In this document: piece after piece, positions 12,301-24,300 of the stretch | Numbering within the stretch: the first letter of the stretch is position 1 | How the letters are laid out: each line of letters opens with the position of its first letter | NCBI RefSeq assembly: GCF_026151205.1 | Contig: NC_087074.1 | Span: forward strand, 2,542,001-2,606,000 | Direction: 5' to 3' | DNA: 64,000 nt | Source of the DNA: Bolinopsis microptera | Taxonomy: Eukaryota; Ctenophora; Tentaculata; Lobata; Bolinopsidae | Translations under genes and position numbers: made by a program | The notes under the pieces: model-generated | What the model was told of the DNA's origin: nothing | Database searches by the model: none | Seen by the model: the letters and a program-made list of their open reading frames with translations, nothing else

Positions 12301-15300
12301 CGTGAGGTATAGCCCACGTGACTTAAACACAACCAGCGTGACGTGAGGTATAGCCCACGTGACTTAAACACAACCAGCGTGACGTGAGGTATAGCCCACG
12401 TGACTTAAACACAACCAGCGTGACGTGAGGTAAGTGGAGAGGATGATCATTTAGTCGACCAGTTTATATATCAGTTTGAGATTTTAAGTCAGTATATTTG
12501 CAACTTCTCTGAACGGCAAACCATCTAGTGTGACTTAACTTCAGAACATGTCCGTCAAAAGTGGAAGCATTATCTTACTGACGCTTATCCAGCTCATTGG
12601 AAGTGCAGAAATAGGAGGTAAGCTTGAAAGGGATTTACAATGTACATTAACCCATGTAAATATATTATTTAGGGCTCATTATTAAGGTACTTTTCACGGC
12701 ATCAGATAAGTTTAATAACTGATTTTTGAAGTTGAGGGGTTTTGTTGTCCATAGGCCTGCAGTTTATGGACCTTTTATCAAGAATTTAATAATAATAATA
12801 ATTATAACTCGTGCAAGTCCGAAATGGGCCGTGTGCTGCTTCTAGGAAGTACATATGACAGTGCATATCAGCACACTGTTGGCTTTCTTAGAGACCTGAT
12901 GAGAACCAAGCGGAAATCATGATTGCCTGGTAAGCAAGTTCACACTCATTCCGAATGGCGGTAGACTTTACAGCTACACTGCAGCTTACACTGTAGTGGG
13001 AATCGCGTCACTGATATCCTCCGAGCATAATTACCAGAATAAATCCTGTACCAATCACAGCTTGGTGACCTGGCCTGCCTGCCTCAGACGGGGTTTGAAC
13101 CCCGGTCTTCCGCTTGGGAGGCGAGTGAATTACCACTACACCACCCGGCCGACAAAAAAGAGAAGAATTTGAACGGAGAAATGTATTCACATCATAAGTA
13201 TATAATATATCGGCTATTATACGATTTATCCTTCAGATGAAGATCAATGTCCTGCTTCCCATCCCAACGTCTACCACGAAGGATATGGATGTTGTAAATT
13301 TGATACCACGTGTCACGGCAGGGTGATTCAGAGAAACAGTTCGTGCTGCGCGGGAAACCAATACATGCCATGTCCCAGTGGAACCTGTCACAACTACCAA
13401 GGAATTAAGCCAGGTGGGTGATTTTTGATTTGGATGATTGACGTATCAGTGTCAACGCCTGAAGCAACATATGAATTATGAGTGCAGCAAAATTTTGCGA
13501 AAAGGGCGACCCCGCACTTGCCTAAAATTCCTTTTTGAGGTGGCAAATTTGGCGAATAGTGCGGCTCGAGTCATACTCAACTTTAACTTAGATATCGGAG
13601 AGTCTAACTGGTAAAAACTCGATCCGCGAAGCGAAGAATAAAACTGCCATCCCACGTGATCTGTGAAACAGATTTTTAAGAAGGCTCCTTCAACTCTTCA
13701 AGTGACTGAGACACCAGACACCACCATAAGGGGTATAGTATGATATTATGAGGTAACTAAGTATCGGCTGATGATGACGGATATTTCACGACATCTTTAT
13801 TATTATTACCAGGAAGATCCGGTCGGGAGGTACTAATTCAATAATTGCACCAATAATGTCCAATAATTAGTAATTAGTTACAACATACAATCAACTGTTA
13901 GTTTTACCCCCGCCCCTTGAGGAATCTCTTTTTTAAGGACAGTTTTACCAGGAAAAAAGGACAACTCACCTCCGATATGTCCCTAATAGTTCTGACAGCC
14001 CTCCTTCGGATATCCATCTCGTTGCTCGTATCTCCGATTATAGCAACAATTTGTGGCAGAAGAAGGTGTAGGTAGTTATCTAGCGTCGTCCCGAAGTTTT
14101 TCAGTTGCCCCAGGAGGCGTTTAGTAGCTTCTCGACCGAGTGATTGGTCGTCATGCAACACCTAAAAAATCATACAAACATTTTCAGAAGGGTTAAGTAA
14201 ATTTTAGAAACAGCGAGACGACCGATAATTTGGATACATCATCAATACTGTCCTGAAAATAAGAGGTATTTGAGAGGACAGTCTTCAAAATTAGGAATCA
14301 TTAAGAATTTATTTACCTTCATGATAAGTGGAATGAGTTGAGCGATGTAAGTTTTGAACTCTCCGCCCAACGCATTTATCAGTCTTTCTACCACCATCAT
14401 TATAGTATTTTGAAAGGGTGTATCGCTATCAGATCCCTTATTCCAGAAGTCTATTATCAGCTTGATAATGTCATTAGCATATGGTTTTATATGGATACCA
14501 ACAATCTGAGGATTAAAGAAAAATTAGATGTATTGAATTGGGAAAGAAACGTTTGCTTAAACTGCATAGTATTCAGAGCGCCAACGTATATGGAACAAAA
14601 TTTGTACTAGAATTTAAAATTGTATGTTTAAGTTAAGAAGCTCACATATCAACATTACCTTGGTCAAGTCAGCGAGTTTGTTGAAGTAGGAATCTACAAC
14701 TTTAGGTTCTGAAGTTTTGACGTTCTCGAGGAAAGTTGGCATCACTTTTGGGAGATATCCAACTGTGCCAACACTACCAAGTCTCTGAAAGTTTGTAATC
14801 GCATTAACTAGCGAAATACTAAATACCAAATCTATCAGTTAATGAATCATTCTATGGATTTTCTAAAATTACATAAAATTCCAACAAATCCTGAAATAAA
14901 GTGATAACCTGAAAGACAGTTATAATGATCTGCACGACTTGAGAATGGTACTCGTTCAAGGACTTGTCCTGCAGTATGTTCATCAGAGCGTGGATAACCA
15001 CGCAGGGATAATATTGTTTCTCCATGTTGAAATCCTTGTCTGACTGTTTCTGTATCAGCAGCTCACTGGGGAAAGGTCAAATGTCGGGATCATTTTGCAA
15101 ACTCAACTTAAATATACGTGTAGACATACAAACGTGGTGGTACCATATTATATTGGGGGGGGGGGGGGGGGCATTGGCCAACCATATTATATTATCTGTA
15201 TTCCCACTTGGGCCTCTATCAGGGCTTTAGAAGAAATTTTACAACAGTTTTGCAACTGTATGAAGTAAGAATAACCACTTCTTTGCACTATTAGCCGGAT

Positions 15301-18300
15301 GTGAGAAATTCGTACCTGGTCAGTCCAGTATTAAATGAAACTGCCTCCATGGGAACTGGCTGAGTGATTGGGAACTTTCTTAGCTCGTTTAAATTAACTT
15401 TGTTGTTTTTGTAAGGACTGAGGGCGCCCAGTTGGCCCAATAGTCTCATACAGTCACCTCTGAAATATTCAACTATTACACTTATGAGAGGAAACAAAAA
15501 CAGTAAAGCACAGCTATCAGCTACATAATGTTATTTCAATATTTGGTTGATAAATTATCTGTCACAGATTTGAACAATATTACCTGACGTCAGCAGAGTT
15601 CTCGGTGCTGATAATGTTGAGAAGTGTGTTGAGTAACTCTGGGTATTCTTGGTAAGGTTTCACGACGTATCCAGTATGTCGGACAAGGTAATACATTGCT
15701 CTTAGAGACGGCTGAAAATAAGGAAATTACAATCCACATTCCATGATTTAACATAAACACTGAAATAGTACCAGAGGAAGAGGTAATGTTGCATTTGCCA
15801 TGAACGATATTCTTTCAATCCCCATAGTCAGGCACTATCGGCCTTATTTGATCCCAAAAATTGAGTTATCTCAGACTACGATATACCTCTCTTTCTTTCA
15901 GGTCTGAAATCCTCTTGATGAGGAAGGGGAAGAGCTCGTCAAGATATGTCATCATGGTTGCTCCGTCCACCTACATGAAGCACGGATGTTACAGAAATCG
16001 GAGGAAGACAAATTGTAATTTCACGTGGCGCGCGTCAAATGCGCGTCTGTGCTGCGCCGATGGGGCTACAAATTACAGCTTTTCCCTGAATTTTGTAGTG
16101 GATTTTGTAGTGGATTTTGCGCGCCGCACGTACTTAACAATATTTATCATTGTAGAATCTACGAGTCGTAGAGTCGTAGTACGACGGTAGCAGTCAGAAG
16201 TCTCAATAAACTGCTCGTACTTATACTTTTAAAGACACTTATAAGATATGAAAATCTAAGTAACACATCCACCCCACTCAGGCCGCCCATCCCAAATAGC
16301 TTGAAATCTGTGACAAATCCCTAAAAATCCAGAATGAGAATCTTTACCCCTGGGCCCTGAAGGGGATTTGTGTTGCTGAGTATTTGAAATATGTTTGGTG
16401 GTTAAATAGGTAGTACATATCCCTAACGATCACAAAGACCAAGTTTTAAGCTCTTGAACCACTCAAGCCACTCACAGAGTTGGCCAATCCAAAAATGACT
16501 GAAATTCTGGTAAAATCCAGATCGAGAATCTTTACCCCTGTAGTGCTTTTATGATCCGGGGTAGGTGGGACATGTTATAGTTTTAAAATGGGTTCTACCT
16601 GCCCAAAAACATCAAAAATAAGTTTGACCAAATGGGGGGATAGGGGGGGGGGGAAAAATTACAATGAAAAACCAGTTTAAAATTTTATGTAGGTTTTTAG
16701 GTTGGGGGGTGGGAAGTTTTATTTAAAAAGGGTTTTTCGTAAAAATTAAAAATTTTTTGATTAAAAAAAAAAATTTAAATTAAAATAGTAAAATAATTTA
16801 AAATTTTTTCCCCCGTAGGCTTTTGTTCCGGGGTAGGGGGAAATGTTTTATTTAAAAAGGGTTCTACCTCCCCAAAACCATATAAAAAAAAAAGTTTCGC
16901 CTCTAACCACTAGGCCACTCCCGGGGGCCACCCCCATCCCAAAATTCCCGAAATACAGTAAAATCCAGATTTTTAAAATCTTTCCCCCTGTAGTGCTTTA
17001 TGTTCCGGGGGTGGGTGGGACATGTTTTATTTTTAAAAATGGGTTTACCTGCCCCAAAACCATCATAAAAATAAAGTTTCGCCCTCTCAACCCACTCAGG
17101 CCACTCCCAGGGGCCACGCCCATCCCAAAATTACCGAAATCCAGCTAAAATCCAGACTTTAAAATCTTTACCCCTGTAGTGCTTTTATGTTCCGGGGTAG
17201 GTGGGACATGTTTTAGTTTAAAAATGGGTTCTACCTGTCCCAAACCATCATAAAAATCAAGTTTCGACCTCTCAACCCACTCAGGCCACTCCCAGGGGCC
17301 ACGCCCATCCCAAAATTACCGAAATACAGCTAAAATCCAGACTTTAAAATCTTTACCCCTGTAGTGCTTTTATGTTCCGGGGTAGGTGGGACATGTTTTA
17401 GTTTAAAAATGGGTTCTACCTGTCCCCAAACCATCATAAAAATCAAGTTTCGACCTCTCAACCCACTCAGACCACTCCCAGGGGCCACGCCCATCCCAAA
17501 ATTACCGAAATCCAGCTAAAATCCAGACTTTAAAATCTTTACCCCTGTAGTGCTTTTATGTTCCGGGGTAGGTGGGACATGTTTTAGTTTAAAAATGGGT
17601 TCTACCTGTCCCAAACCATCATAAAAATCAAGTTTCGACCTCTCAACCCACTCGGGCCACTCCCAGGGCCCCGCCCATCCCAAAATATCCGAAATCCAGC
17701 TAAAATCCAGACTTTAAAATCTTTACCCCTGTAGTGCTTTTATGTTCCGGGGTAGGTGGGACATGTTTTAGTTTAAAAATGGGTTCTACCTGTCCCAAAC
17801 CATCATAAAAATCAAGTTTCGACCTCTCAACCCACTCAGGCCACTCCCAGGGGCCACGCCCATCCCAAAATTACCGAAATCCAGCTAAAATCCAGACTTT
17901 AAAATCTTTACCCCTGTAGTGCTTTTATGTTCCGGGGTAGGTGGGACATGTTTTAGTTTAAAAATGGGTTCTACCTGTCCCAAACCATCATAAAAATCAA
18001 GTTTCGACCTCTCAACCCACTCAGGCCACTCCCAGGGGCCACGCCCATCCCAAAATTACCGAAATCCAGCTAAAATCCAGACTTTAAAATCTTTACCCCT
18101 GTAGTGCTTTTATGTTCCGGGGTAGGTGGGACATGTTTTAGTTTAAAAATGGGTTCTACCTGTCCAAAACCATCATAAAAATCAAGTTTCGACCTCTCAA
18201 CCCCACTCAGGCCACTCCCAGGGGCCACGCCCATCCCAAAATTACCGAAATCCAGCTAAAATCCAGACTTTAAAATCTTTACCCCTGTAGTGCTTTTATG

Positions 18301-21300
18301 TTCCGGGGTAGGTGGGACATGTTTTAGTTTAAAAATGGGTTCTACCTGTCCCAAACCATCATAAAAATCAAGTTTCGACCTCTCAACCCACTCAGGCCAC
18401 TCCCAGGGGCCACGCCCATCCCAAAATTACCGAAATCCAGCTAAAATCCAGACTTTAAAATCTTTACCCCGTAGTGCTTTTATGTTCCGGGGTAGGTGGG
18501 ACATGTTTTAGTTTAAAAATGGGTTTCTACCTGTCCCAAACCATCATAAAAATCAAGTTTCGACCTCTCAAACCCACTCAGGCCACTCCCAGGGGCCACG
18601 CCCATCCCAAAATTACCGAAATCCAGCTAAAATCCAGACTTTAAAATCTTTACCCCTGTAGTGCTTTTATGTTCCGGGGTAGGTGGGACATGTTTTAGTT
18701 TAAAAATGGGTTCTACCTGTCCCAAACCATCATAAAAATCAAGTTTCGACCTCTCAACCCACTCAGGCCACTCCCAGGGGCCACGCCCATCCCAAAATTA
18801 CCGAAATCCAGCTAAAATCCAGACTTTCAAATCTTTACCCCCTGTAGTGCTTTTATGTTCCGGGGTAGGTGGGACATGTTTTAGTTTAAAAATGGGTTCT
18901 ACCTGTCCCAAACCATCATAAAAATCAAGTTTCGACCTCTCAACCCACTCAGGCCACTCCCAGGGGCCACGCCCATCCCAAAATTACCGAAATCCAGCTA
19001 AAATCCAGACTTTAAAATCTTTACCCCTGTAGTGCTTTTATGTTCCGGGGTAGGTGGGACATGTTTTAGTTTAAAAAAATGGGTTCTACCTGTCCCAAAC
19101 CATCATAAAAATCAAGTTTCGACCTCTCAACCCACTCAGGCCACTCCCAGGGGCCACGCCCATCCCAAAATTACCGAAATCCAGCTAAAATCCAGACTTT
19201 AAAATCTTTACCCCTGTAGTGCTTTTATGTTCCGGGGTAGGTGGGACATGTTTTAGTTTAAAAATGGGTTCTACCTGTCCCAAACCATCATAAAAATCAA
19301 GTTTCGACCTCTCAACCCACTCAGGCCACTCCCAGGGGCCACGCCCATCCCAAAATTACCGAAAGTACAGCTAAAATCCAGACTTTAAAATCTTTACCCC
19401 TGTAGTGCTTTTATGTTCCGGGGTAGGTGGGACATGTTTTAGTTTAAAAATGGTTTCTACCTGTCCAAACCATCATAAAAATCAAGTTTCGACCTCTCAA
19501 CCCACTCAGGGCCACTCCCAGGGGCCACGCCCATCCCAAAATTACCGAAATCCAGCTAAAATCCAGACTTTAAAATCTTTACCCCCTGTAGTGCTTTATG
19601 TTCGGGGTAGGTGGGACATGTTTTAGTTTAAAAATGGGTTCTACCTGTCCCAAACCATCATAAAAATCAAGTTTCGACCTCTCAACCCACTCAGGCCACT
19701 CCCAGGGGCCACGCCCATCCCAAAATTACCGAAATCCAGCTAAAATCCAGACTTTAAAATCTTTACCCCTGTAGTGCTTTTATGTTCCGGGGTAGGTGGG
19801 ACATGTTTAGTTTAAAAATGGGTTCTACCTGTCCCAAACCATCATAAAAATCAAGTTTCGACCTCTCAACCCACTCAGGCCACTCCCAGGGGCCACGCCC
19901 ATCCCAAAATTACCGAAATCCAGCTAAAATCCAGACTTTAAAATCTTTACCCCCGTAGTGCTTTTATGTTCCGGGGTAGGTGGGACATGTTTTAGTTTTA
20001 AAAATGGGTTCTACCTGTCCCAACCATCATAAAAATCAAGTTTCGACCTCTCAACCCACCTCAGGCCACTCCCAGGGGCCACGCCCATCCCAAAATTACC
20101 GAAATCCAGCTAAAATCCAGACTTTAAAATCTTTACCCCTGTAGTGCTTTTATGTTCCGGGGTAGGTGGGACATTGTTTTAGTTTAAAAAATGGGTTCTA
20201 CCTGTCCCAAACCATCATAAAAATCAAGTTTCGACCTCTCAACCCACTCAGGCCACTCCCAGGGGCCACGCCCATCCCAAAATTACCGAAATACAGCTAA
20301 AATCCAGACTTTAAAATCTTTACCCCCTGTAGTGCTTTTATGTTCCGGGGTAGGTGGGACATGTTTTAGTTTAAAAATGGGTTCTACCTGTCCCAAACCA
20401 TCATAAAAATCAAGTTTCGACCTCTCAACCCACTCAGGCCACTCCAGGGGCCACGCCCATCCCAAAATTACCGAAATCCAGCTAAAATCCAGACTTTAAA
20501 ATCTTTACCCCTGTAGTGCTTTTATGTTCCGGGGTAGGTGGGACATGTTTAAGTTTAAAAATGGGTTCTACCTGTCCCAAACCATCATAAAAATCAAGTT
20601 TCGACCTCTCAACCCACTCAGGCCACTCCCAGGGGCCACGCCCATCCCAAAATTACCGAAATCCAGCTAAAATCCAGACTTTAAAATCTTTACCCCTGTA
20701 GTGCTTTTATGTTCCGGGGTAGGTAGGACATGTTTTAGTTTAAAAATGGGTTCTACATGTCCCAAACCATCATAAAAATCAAGTTTCGACCTCTCAATCC
20801 ACTCAGGCCACTCCCAGGGCCAACGCCCATCCCAAAATTACCCGAAATCCAGCTAAAATCCAGACTTTAAAAATCTTTACCCCCTGTAGTGCTTTTATGT
20901 TCCGGGGTAGGTGGGACATGTTTTAGTTAAAAATGGGTTCTACCTGTCCCAAACCATCATAAAAATCAAGTTTCGACCTCTCAACCCCACTCAGGCCACT
21001 CCCAGGGCGCCACGCCCATCCCAAAATTACCGAAATCCAGCTAAAATCCAGACTTTAAAATCTTTACCCCTGTAGTGCTTTTATGTTCGGGGTAGGTGGA
21101 CATGTTTTAGTTTTAAAATGGGTTCTACCTGTCCCAAACCATCATAAAAATCCAAGTTTCGACCTCTCAACCCACTCAGGCCACTCCCAGGGGCCACGCC
21201 CATCCAAAATACCGAAATCCAGCAAAAATCCAGACTTTAAAATCTTACCCCTGTAGTGCTTTTATGTTCCGGGGTAGGTGGGACATGTTTTAGTTTTAAA

Positions 21301-24300
21301 ATGGGTTCTACCTGTCCCAAACCATCATAAAAATCAAGTTTCGACCTCTCAACCCACTCTGACCACTCCCAGGGGCCACGCCCATCCCAAAATTACCGAA
21401 ATCCAGCAAAATCCAGACTTTAAAATCTTTACCCCTGTAGTTGCTTTTTATGTTCCGGGGTAGGTGGGACATGTTTTAGTTTAAAAAATGGGTTCTACCT
21501 GTCCCTAAACCATCATAAAAATGAAGTTTCGACCCTTCAAACCCACTCACATCCACGATATTCCACAACCTCTCAACCCACTCACATCCACAACCTTCCG
21601 AATGTAGGTACGGACTTCAAAAACCGAAAAATATATTTTCGGCTCAGAATGATCAGGGTTGCATGAAACATGAACAAAAGTAATTTCCAGAAAAACTTTG
21701 AAAACATTTGAAAATTTTTGACTTTTCGGTCCGAGTCATTCTTGATACGTACCTCTAAAAGCAGAGCTACCGCTTCCGAGCTCGTATTGCGAAGGGGAGG
21801 CCTGCCTCCCGAGATCGCATTACAAAGGGGACTCTTGAGTCCAAAATCGTATATCGAAAGGGTAGGTGCGGTCTTCGAAAACCGAAAAAAATATTTTTGG
21901 CTCATAATGAAACATGAATAAAAGTAGTTTCCAGAAAAACTTTTTTTAAATTTTGACTTAGAAAATTTTAGTCCGAGTCATTCTCGATACGTACCTCTGA
22001 AAGCAGAGCTCCCGCTTCCGAGCTCGTATTGCGAACGGGAGGCATGCCTTCCGAGATCGCATTACAAAGGGGACCCTCGAGTCCAAAATCGTATATCGAA
22101 CTTCGAAAACCGAAAAAAATATTTTTGGCTCAGAATGATCAGGATAGCATGAAACATGAACAAAAGTAGTTTCCAGAAAAACTTTGAAAAATTTTGACTT
22201 AGAAAATTTTCGGTCCGAGTCATTCTCGATACGTACCTCTAAAAGCAGAGCTACCGCTTCCGAGCTCGTATTGCGAACGGGAGGCCTGCCTTCCGAGATC
22301 GCATTACAAAGGGGACCCTCGAGTCCAAAATCGTATATCGAACTTCGAAAACCGAAAAAAATATTTTGGCTCAGAATGATCAGGATAGCATGAAACATGA
22401 ACAAAAGTAGTTTCCAGAAAAACTTTGAAAAATTTGACTTAGAAAATTTTCGGTCCGAGTCATTCTCGATACGTACCTCTAAAAGCAGAGCTACCGCTTC
22501 CGAGCTCGTATTGCGAACGGGAGGCCCTGCCTTCCGAGATCGCATTACAAAGGGGGACCCTCGAGTCCAAAATCGTATATCGAACTTCGAAAACCGAAAA
22601 AAAATATTTTTGGCTCAGAATGATCAGGATAGCATGAAACATGAACAAAAGTAGTTTCCAGAAAAACTTTGAAAAATTTTGACTTAGAAAATTTTCGGTC
22701 CGAGTCATTCTCGATACGTACCTCTAAAAGCAGAGCTACCGCTTCCGAGCTCGTATTGCGAACGGGAGGCCTGCCTTCCGAGATCGCATTACAAAGGGGA
22801 CCCTCGAGTCCAAAATCGTATATCGAACTTCGAAAACCGAAAAAAATATTTTTGGCTCAGAATGATCAGGATAGCATAAAACATGAACAAAAGTAGTTTC
22901 CAGAAAAACTTTGAAAAATTGTGACTTAGAAAATTTTCGGTCCGAGTCATTCTCGATACGTACCTCTGAAAGACTACGCCCATATAATAATAAATCACCT
23001 ATATTGTGCTTTCCGGACATGCTAGACGCCCATTTATTTCAGATTACTGCAGATAATTAATTGTTGCATCTGATCTGAAAAATTGAGCCCAAACGTATTT
23101 GAAATGACGAAGTTATCAAGCATTTAATGTATCTCGTTAACAAAATTGATAGGGTGATTATGTGATAGGTCACCTTAATTGGGTTCCCTTGCAATTTGAC
23201 GGGGCCATCTAATCACCTGAACAGGTAATCGAATCACCTGATCACACGTAATGGATAAACTCGTCATGCCTCGTATCTCGGTCATCTGAGAAGCTACAAC
23301 CCTCATTTTTTCAGATCAAACGTAATTTGAATGGCCAAATACGATCCTATAAATTTGGCTCGATCTGATTATCAAAACTATCGAATAAATGCGATCATGA
23401 ACCTTCATAAAAAAAATGAAAATGAATATTCTTGAAAAAATGAAAATGAATCTATTCCTCGCATGAGTGGTGTTAGTAAGTCATACCAAAAAGAATACCC
23501 CGGAACATAAATCCCTTCCAGGTGTTAAGATTCTCATTCTGTCTGGATTTGATTTTACCCCGGAACATAAAACCTGGATTTCAGTAATTTTGGGATGGGC
23601 GTGGCCCCTGGGAGTGGCCCGAGTGGGTTGAGAGGTCGAAACTTGATTTTTATGATGGTTTGGGACAGGCAGAACCCATTTTTAAACTAAAACATGTCCC
23701 ACCTACCCCGGAACATAAAAGCACTACAGGGGTAAAGATTTTAAAGTCTGGATTTTAGCTGGATTTCGGTCATTTTGGGATGGGCGTGGCCCCTGGGAGT
23801 GGCCCGAGTGGTTAGAGAGGTCGAAACTTGATTTTTATGATGGTTTGGGACAGGTAGAACCCATTTTTAAACTAAAACATGTCCCACCTACCCCGGAACA
23901 TAAAAGCACTACAGGGGTAAAGATTTTAAAGTCTGGATTTAGCTGGATTTCGGTAATTTTGGGATGGGCGTGGCCCCTGGGAGTGGCCCGAGTGGGTTGA
24001 GAGGTCGAACTTGATTATTATGATGGTTTGGGACAGGCAGAACCCATTTTTAAACTAAAACATGTCCCACCTACCCCGGAACATAAAAGCACTACAGGGG
24101 TAAAGATTTTAAAGTCTGGATTTAGCTGGATTTCGGTCATTTTGGGATGGGCGTGGCCCCTGCGAGTGGCCCGAGTGGGTTGAGAGGTCGAAACTTGATT
24201 TTTATGATGGTTTGGGACAGGCAGAACCCATTTTTAAACTAAAACATGTCCCACCTACCCCGGAACATAAAAGCACTACAGGGGTAAAGATTTTAAAGTC

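Larger units (their letters stand above)
6453..13620. repeat. Tandem segmental duplication (block A 6453-10371, block B 10373-13620)
   Basis: Both blocks start with CAGATCAATGTTT followed by CTCTTTGGCACCAAATTTCC, carry the same TTAA-flanked foldback element, the same two-exon cysteine-rich gene, and end with GGCTCGAGTCAT...TAACTGGTAAAAACT. Block A has about 1.9 kb of extra sequence in the gene's intron. Block B has a 13-unit minisatellite upstream and a SINE in the intron. The whole duplication lies inside one MTOR intron on the opposite strand. Confidence 0.9.

Noticed and set aside
11898-12430. CRISPR-like array
   Set aside because: The units are contiguous with no unique spacers, and the context is an animal genome; it is a minisatellite.
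13080-13160. tRNA-Gly gene on the minus strand
   Set aside because: A-box, B-box and a CCC anticodon-like loop are present, but the T-stem and acceptor stem do not pair properly and a 270-bp body with an ATT tail and direct repeats follows, so it is the head of a SINE.
14221-14260. Extra small MTOR exon between exons 21 and 22
   Set aside because: An acceptor-like site precedes DSIDDVSKL, but joining exon 21 directly to exon 22 matches other mTOR proteins without a gap.
22184-22896. Repeated frames containing ENFRSESFSIRTSKSRATAS
   Set aside because: Products of the 243-bp tandem repeat; every unit gives the same frame with different breaks.
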